From the NCBI GenBank assembly GCA_031763025.1, contig JASSKH010000006.1:7747691-7811690 (forward strand): a stretch of DNA of 64,000 nt, given 5' to 3'. This document shows positions 57,202 through 64,000 of this stretch, piece by piece. The stretch comes from Macrocystis pyrifera (Eukaryota; Sar; Phaeophyceae; Laminariales; Laminariaceae). A program made the position numbers and the translations under genes. Each line of letters starts with the position of its first letter. Positions within the stretch are counted from its first letter, which is position 1. The notes beneath the pieces are model-generated. The model was not told where the DNA came from and made no database searches. It saw only the letters and a program-made list of their open reading frames with translations.

Positions 57202-59672
57202 GAACCCAATAGGTCTGTCGGAAAATGTCGAACCCTTGTTGAAACATAACTTTCGACCTTTCGTATGGTAACGGTTGTTGTGTAGCATCGCGTATGGGAA
57301 GACAGGCGCTTCCATACCGCTCACCGTGGCGCCGCGTACTTTCTTCGTCACCTCTGCCGGAGCCGGCATCGCGGTTGCAACTCAGGTGAATTCACTGACC
57401 ACGCATGTCGCTATATATCTAAAATGCGAGGAATGTTTTGGCTATTCTTTGAATGTAAGGATCGTTAGGGCGTTCATGTGAGTAAGCACACGGTCCTTGC
57501 ATTCCCAGGAGGGGTGGTATACTTATCTCGGTGCACCAAAGAGCCCTACCCTCCGCCTGTGAGGCCGGCGGGGCCACAATGTCAGAGTTGAGGTGTGTAT
57601 TCGTTTCGAAACTGAATGTATAGATTTCATGGCTGCCTGGTACCTCACTGCAGTAGTACGTGTTCGCCGCTGCAAGCGTTGCCAATCAAAAACTGACGAG
57701 AACGGCTACAATACGCCGATTTTTCTTGGAACTACTTACACAACAGTTCAAAATGAGACACGCTGCATGGATCAGGTGAACAAAAACAAATCAATCATAG
57801 AACTGAGGCGGGCAGTTCTTCGAAGGCAGGCAAACAAAACAGGGGGGTTCAGGCGGCGGATACGTTTGAAAAAATATCGCACCCTCGAAATTCTTAAAGT
57901 CTTGCGATGCAGACGGTTTACGGTTACGGTGGGTCCGACCAGTTGCTGTTGCTAATAATAGTGCAATTGCTTCACGTTAGGTTGGCGTCCACCGCACGTT
58001 TCCTCTCCTACGTACGGTAACGTCGCAGAACGACCACGGTACCGACGGTGTCGCCAATAGGTGCTGCCGCGAACAGCGAATCCAATGAGACGCCCGACGC
58101 GGCGGACTCCCGCACCCAACAAGAGGGGATCAGGCAAGAAGAAACCTGTGGCAGAAATTGTTCCGGTTGTCGTTTCCTCGTTGCTCTGTCCTCCGTCTGT
58201 GGCGATACCCCCGTTTGCTAACCGATAACCCTGTAACGTTAGCTGAGTTATACATGGTGGTCCAACCAGAGGTGTATTTTTGGATGAAAGAAGAGCATTT
58301 TGACTACGGCTTGAGATTCGTGTCCGGCTTTCCTACGTCGAACATTCGACGTACTCTTGACGCGGCCATCACTGGCTTATGGCGCATCCCACGGACCGAC
58401 GAAGAAACGCCTTCGCTCCCAAACCAGGGGTTGCGCCGGCCAAGACACACACCCTCTTTGTTGCCTGGCAATATTTTCCCGCCGTGACCTGTGCAGGATG
58501 CCCCCGGCGCAGGAGGGAGACATTTGCGCCGAACCACGATCGTGCCCGCTGACCAGTGCGGGTCAAGACCCAGTCACCGCCGACGCCGCGTACGCCGCGC
58601 GCCGTCCGATGCCGTCGTCCCCACCGCCGCCGCGGCCGACTGCCTTTAGGGCTGCTCCCGTGGTTGGCAGCCCGCCCAGCCCAACGATAAGAACCCGACC
58701 TTTGCCAGCGGAAGGTAACAACTACTTCTTGCACGCCCCACGCAGCGGGGGGGGTTGAGTACTGCTGTACGAATAGTTACTGTATGGCCTCGACCTTAAA
58801 GTTGTGCTCGACGCCGCCGCCCACTGCTTGCAACAGCGTATATGGCGGTATAACCGGTCGGTCGTGACGATTCTTAAGTGTGAGGCACACCTGCCGCAAA
58901 AGGGACGCAACACCGATCGCATTTTCTAGCAGTGCAGGATAGTCTTACCCTCGACCCGACCCAGACCCAACCCAGCCTAGCCTAACCTAGCCTCGAAGTT
59001 TTGGTAAGGGGAGCGCTATTGCCGAGTAAGCCGAAGACTCGGTTGCCGCATTTGCTCAGTGATTCGCACAACGTTTTTTTTTGTCGAGCTCGAGAATGAC
59101 GACGCGAGAGAATAGCGCCCGCCACAACGGGCTTTCGTTGGCCAATCTATGATACCGTTGGCAAGATGTGGAGGTGTCCGGTGGTTTCACGCCCTGTTGG
59201 GCCGGTGCGTACCTGGTACATCACTTCAAGCGCTTTGCACACAAATCCCGGTTCACGGTGTCGCGCCTGTTTGAATGTTGTACTCTCCTTGTGTTTTGCG
59301 ATGTTTCAGGCCAGTTCCCGGGCACGGCTTGGGACCAACCGGGTTCGTCCGCAGAAAAATACATAAAAACGTTTCTTCCTGCGGAAAGGTCTACTATTTC
59401 TGACTATTGTTTAAGGCCTGTGGTTGCTTGGGACACATTTACTTTTTCCCGCTAGCGCCAGCTCTAGGACCTCAATAAAGTCTCTGGCTGTGTCACCCTC
59501 TTTCGTTGTTCAAGGCGGTCAGTATGATACCACCTATGTGAAGTTCGAGTGGATATTGCGATCGGTATTCGCTACGGACGAAAATTGGGGTGATGGGTTT
59601 GAACCACCTCGTCACAAAGCCAGCAATAGCGCGGTTATTATCAGGTGCCTGCAAGACGAACGATCGACTTAG
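57202..59672 (+). pseudogene. Block of protein-like fragments, copy B (unconstrained)
   Basis: Equivalent of 10826-13313. Here the 57593-57955 frame is open for 120 codons where copy A has a TAG, while the 57202-57481 frame has a TAA at codon 24 where copy A is open. 59168-59455 is open where copy A is frame-shifted. CKRC-x-SKTDENG and the final Arg-rich part of 57593-57955 could be a small zinc-binding module. Substitutions between copies do not favour silent changes. Confidence 0.35.
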
Positions 59673-60439
59673 TACTTACTCGTGACCGGTCGAGGTCCTA
59701 ACCAGCCATTAAAAAGCAGAAATGACGAAAACAGAGGTTTGACGCCATACCCTTGGCGGTGTGCGGACCATGGGACGCGACCTGCAAGGCCGACAGTTGA
59801 CGGATAAAATGGCAACGTGGTTAGGAGAGGGGAGGAAAGGGGCGGGGGGGAGGCGTGATTCCAAATTCACATCAATACAAACGGAGGGACGATGAATCGC
59901 GGTCAGAAGCGCCTCTAACGGTCGAAACAGCGTGCTTTGATGGTGTTGTCTGCAGGAAGTCTATACCAGCTAAGCACGCAGGAGGAGTTTCCATACCTTG
60001 CAAGTTTCTTCAGAAAACGGGAAAGTGCCAGGTGACCTCCCCCCCCCCCCGCGAGACCTGAGACGGGGTGTGTTCAAAATCGACTTCATATCTTCTCTAC
60101 TTCTCAATTAAAATATACCTGATACAGAGTATGGCGAGAAACTAAAACCACAATGTGCGTGAGGTCAAACTCAATAAGTTGTAGTTGCGGCAGGAGGAAA
60201 AAAAATGCCGGCATCGCAATCGCGCTTGCGGGGCAGCGCAAAGACACGCTAGGATTGCGTGCCTCCCCTCAACAACGCACTCTGAGACATTTCCCTTCAT
60301 CGCGCTTCCTCGGTCCCGCTGTTGACACGTGCTTGCAGGGATCCTGGTTTGCGGGCGACACCCGGGCGTCGTCGACGTGGACCCGCAATCATCCCAAAGG
60401 TGGGTATGTCTTCCCATAATCTAAAAGGCTGCCGAAACG

Positions 60440-60766
60440 GTGGAACAGACGTGGTTCGTTGACGGCGTTTTCGGAACCGGCTGTTTTGACGCGGCGCGAT
60501 ACACAACGTTTTTCGTAACGTCCTTTTTTCGTGGTTACAACCATTAAACGCCGCGCCACGCTTTTTTGTGCTTGATTTCCCGCGACGAAGATAACGAAAC
60601 AACTTACGCGCTCTCCGGGGCAAGCGTTACGAAGGGACCTATCGGAGGCGAGCATACCGAAACGTCCGTACTGTGTTGGGGGGTCCAAGATATTGATTGG
60701 CTGAAGATCGGCCATGCGCTCTACTTGCTGTTTGGTTTCCCCCCCGGCGCCTCTCACTTCCAGTAG
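60440..60766 (+). pseudogene. Aromatic-rich fragment upstream of the PHD gene, copy B
   Basis: Same reading as 14316-14576, interrupted by TAA near 60545, then open through WLKIGHALYLLFGFPPGASH to TAG at 60764-60766. It overlaps the first 53 bases of the PHD frame in another frame. Confidence 0.35.
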
Positions 60767-61978
60767 GGAGCCGAAACGTAAAGGAACAGCAGCTCCGCGT
60801 CGAAATAAGAAGAAGACTACCACCGGTAAAAAGAGGGCCTATGATCCGGGCGTTGCGTCTGCAGCTACCCGGCGCGTCCAGGGCCCGAGAGACAGCGGCT
60901 CAAGGTCACGCATTGGGCACACAACCGTGTGTTCAGAGTGCGACCGCCCCCCGCTCCTATCGGAAAATGTTGGGCTATGCATGGTATGCCCCAGAATCGT
61001 GTGTCCCGCGTGCCTCGCGAAAATGAGTTCTGAGGAGATGGCTGCCGCGACGCTGACCGGTGCCGAGCTTGCGAGTATCGGTGCCCCCGACAGCCCCATC
61101 GAGGAAGCCGACACCGTGCTCCGTCGGTGCCCGTGTTGCGTTCGGAAAGACGATCTGGCACTGCCGCCGCCGCCGCGTGGCGCCAACGAAAACGCTATAA
61201 GGATCTTTTGCTCGAACATCTCATGAAACACAAGTTGTCGCTTTTGTTTCGGGCTCCTGTGGACCTAAATATATACAGGCAATACCTGGATGCTGTAACC
61301 CGCGACAAGTTGATGGATCTGGGAACGATGGTTGGTAAGCGTCACGAAATGCAATCAACGAGGGGGCGGTGTGCCAAGATCTTTTACGCAGAGCTCCATC
61401 AAGTATTCGACAACTGCAGGGCATTTGCTTCGTGCGACTACGAGGGGAAGCCCCTGGAAGGCGGCAACGAGGCCCCGGTACCGGGAATTGTCAGATGCGC
61501 CAATATATTGGAAAAATTGGCGAAAGATTACATAACGGTTCACATTCGCGACGACGTGCCGGCATTCCCGAAACAGTGGTTGATTGAATCGTGGAACCCG
61601 ACTTGGCGCTGGAATGGCGCTGGCTCTGCAGTCGGTGGGGGCGGCAGCGGTGGCATCCCCAGCACAGTAGGAAGAGGCGGTAGCGGAGAGGCGGTGGGAG
61701 CGGAGGAGGAGCAGGAGGAGAGAGGAGACGGAGGAGGAGGAGGAGGAGGAGGAGGAGGAGGAGGAGGAGGAGAGGAGGAGAGGAGGAGGAGGAGGAGGAG
61801 GAGGAGGAGGAGGAGGAGACGGAGGGAGACTGGGGAGGAGGAGGAGGAGGAGGAGGAGGAGGAGGAGGAGGAGGAGGAGGAGGAGGAGGAGGAGGGCGGG
61901 TTGCCTCGGTTACATAGAACATATCGATGTTTGGTCCGACGATTCGCTGTAGCAGTGAGAGAAACGTCCGCGGTATGA
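60714..61978 (+). pseudogene. PHD-type zinc finger and bromodomain-like protein, copy B (frameshifted)
   Basis: The first frame runs from ATG 60714 through the basic region and all nine cysteines to 61226; one base is missing at about 61202 (ATAAGGATC against ATAAGAGATC in copy A). The second frame continues without a break from there to 61978: FRAPVDLNIYRQYLD, DKLMDLGTM, IFYAELHQVFDNCRAFASC, ANILEKLAKDYI, a Gly/Ser linker, Gly/Glu/Arg tracts and the tail GGLPRLHRTYRCLVRRF. So the bromodomain is whole here, while the finger and the domain start are in frame in copy A. At the usual acetyl-lysine-binding Asn (after the Y of 'NC..YN') there is Ala here and Val in copy A, so ligand binding may be lost or different. 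Gene length would be about 400-420 codons. Confidence 0.72.
61727..61894 (+). repeat. (GAG)n microsatellite in the gene tail, copy B
   Basis: Shorter than in copy A (15586-15823), with a GACGGAGGGAGACTGGGG interruption. Confidence 0.9.
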
Positions 61979-63499
61979 TAAAATGAATATACAGTGTGTA
62001 TTGATGTACGAGTAGTAGTAGAGGGATTCCGAGGCTAGCCTCAACATCGAGAGGCGTCGGACAGACGGGGGAGGGATCATGTCGGCGTGCGATTTGTGTA
62101 GAAGAGTGGCGTGCGCTGCGCAGTCTCTTCGAGGACAGTGTCCTGACCAGAAGGGCCCATAGCGTGTAGGCGGGTGTTCTCTGGTATCGTTGCTACGTGG
62201 AAGCCGTCACGCGAGTTCCGCATTTTCGGCGCCACAACCAGAACGAGCGTACGCACGCGGGCTCCACGAAAGTTGGTTATATGTCTCGGTCCGCGTTCGT
62301 CCACGACTGCGCGACATTCTCCCCTGCGGTTTGGGGCCGGGTTTAGCGTCAAATAACAGATAAATGCGGTCGTATCAGCGGGTCAACGAGATATGGTCGC
62401 GCGAGCGCGCATCAGCAGCAGCAGTACGAGCATAACCATTATGTGCTGTTGTTGTGTCTTACAACTCCTTGCACACCCCAGTCCAGCAACTCGGGCTGCT
62501 TCACGTGGCCGGTGATGAACGTGCACGTACGCAATCTTAATTATTTACCCAGCATGTGTGTTACCTGATATCTTGGTATGTATGATATATGTTGTACGTG
62601 CCTGATATTTACGGAGGGAGCAGTACTTCAATACTTCAGTATTTCGTTTTTTCATCCGACGATTTTGTCTAAATCGTCGCTTTTACCTGTTAGCGCAGCT
62701 CGCAGGAGATTTTTACATCTTCCTGTGCTCAACGCCTTTCTGGACAACCCGCGGTCACAGGTGTCACCCCTTATCCCCCCCAGGAAAACGCATTGATGTG
62801 CATCGCGAACACATGAGTAGGCCCACCAATCGGCGATCTACATCTTATTTGATGAGTTAATATACAAATGCCGATACAAGATGAGTTGAATGTATCCGTA
62901 TGCCTCATTACGTATGCTGCAAGTAGTGCTGGTGATTAACATACCAGTATATATAATATACCGTCTCCTGAAATACAGAACAAAACCTATTTCATGCAAA
63001 GCAACTCAAGACCTGAAAAACAAGACCCATCCATCCACAATCTGAAGGTATCGTCTTGTATGTATAGAGAAAAATAAGTAATTAATTCTCACCAATTCGA
63101 GACATGAGCTCTTCGACACCACCTATACATCTCCCCTCCTATATACCGGGTAGAAGTAACGGGAGCACCGGCCCTCGTACGATATGTATGACTGCTGTTA
63201 GTTTGATACCTTAGTCTATCAAGTTGTTTAGTTCAAGTTTGGTTTTAAAACTCGTGACTCACGAGCTTGCACGCTATTCTAGGCAGACTTTCCTGGACAA
63301 GCCGTCGTTACAGATGCATTTCAATTCGCCCCCGCCCCCCCCCACATACCCCCGGTACTTTCATACATGCCACACACCTCGCACGCGGCATCACCTATCA
63401 TTCCAGAAACGTACGTACATAGTGTCTCTCCCGGAAGATACAGTAAACAATGTAACATCGCGCGAAAAAGACGAGTCTACGTGTATTATTATATGTCAC
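61979..63499. other. Duplicated DNA after the PHD gene, no confident gene
   Basis: Equivalent of 15907-17428. Confidence 0.6.
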
Positions 63500-63998
63500 T
63501 GTGATATGAGTGAAGTACTCATGGGCTAAAGATATACCAGGTAGGCAATATAGTCTGCAGTTTTGTAGTCTCAGGAATACGAGAAAAATCCCAAGAATCG
63601 ATTAGCCCGGTAGACATTCCGTTAGTCGAGAGTAGCGTTCTTTTAGGAATGTTCTCTAGGGCGGATAACCAGTTAGACGAAAGTAATGTTCCTTAACGAA
63701 GATAAGACCATAAAATGAGAAGTTCTTCTTTATGCAGAAGAACGATCGGCAGCCATAGGAAAGTTCTTTAGGAGTACATCAGATAAGAGGAATTTAGGAG
63801 AGCTTGTGGCGTGGGGTGGGACGAGTATATCTGGGCGTCGATTCCCTCCCCCCTATCTCTCACTTCTCTACCAGAGCACCTCCTCAGCTCTCGCCATCAA
63901 TAAAGAAAATCTAAATCAGAAGAAGCGAAGCACTGCTTCCCAGCTGCCAGAAACACCTGCGTCCCTTACCCTTACCCTACCTCGGCCATCTCTTCACA
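63500..63998 (+). repeat. LTR-like dispersed repeat, unit 5
   Basis: Copy-B equivalent of unit 2, reaching the window edge at CTCTTCACATC. It carries a 7-base CCAGGTA insertion at 63537-63543 that unit 2 lacks. Confidence 0.5.
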
Positions 63999-64000
63999 TC

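Larger units (their letters stand above)
49014..64000. repeat. Large direct segmental duplication, copy B
   Basis: This is the partner of 1-17921. The coordinate offset is 49009 at the left and 46079 at the right; the difference is the net of copy-specific insertions. Copy B alone carries a 464-bp element (49749-50212), a 193-bp retroposon (54990-55182), about 150 bp near 55412-55565 and a 105-bp MITE (56069-56173). The block runs off the right edge inside an LTR-like repeat, at the same internal point that copy A reaches at 17921. Confidence 0.93.

Overview
The window looks like repeat-rich nuclear DNA of a eukaryote. Support: the longest open frames are under 300 codons and most are low-complexity or antisense; there are tRNA-derived short interspersed elements with Pol III boxes and A tails; there are many small transposons with target-site duplications (TSDs), minisatellites, microsatellites and long poly-G/poly-C runs. 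There is no operon structure, rRNA or confident tRNA gene. Frequent short words such as TACCAGGTA, ACTGCTGTAGT and GTACGTAC make me think of an alga (stramenopile or red alga), but that is impression only and the taxon cannot be fixed from the sequence.

Layout: the window is framed by two direct copies of one large block. Copy A is 1-17921 and copy B is 49014-64000; homology reaches both window edges, so the true block is probably larger. About 31 kb of other DNA lies between them (17922-49013). The copies are similar enough to serve as each other's pre-insertion control. Several elements sit in one copy while the other shows the empty site: a 464-bp element with inverted ends (49749-50212), a 193-bp poly(A) retroposon (54990-55182), a 105-bp TA-flanked MITE (56069-56173) and a 232-bp MITE in copy A (13398-13629). 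Copy A also has 3.5 kb (about 3408-6883) that copy B lacks.

The most gene-like content lies inside the duplicated block. A PHD-type zinc finger plus bromodomain-like protein (14590-15906 and 60714-61978) is broken in both copies by different one-base lesions, yet its substitutions lean towards synonymous. A short frame (273-503 and 49135-49506) has 9 synonymous to 4 conservative replacement changes plus one in-frame codon indel over its last 70 codons. Between them lie fragments that look protein-like but evolve without visible constraint, so I treat them as debris.

The middle 31 kb is a transposon and satellite landscape: a tandemly duplicated TCCCG-rich segment (19640-21105), 245-bp and 67/77-bp tandem arrays (23467-26402), an about 480-bp dispersed family with poly-G/C ends (29249-37562), a 70-bp satellite (32800-33545), a decayed acidic AT-hook-like gene (38304-39240, minus), two copies of an about 870-bp block, one of them inside a TA-flanked transposon (42551-43807), and a 3.2-kb fold-back element (43880-47105) whose right arm holds a tRNA-derived SINE.
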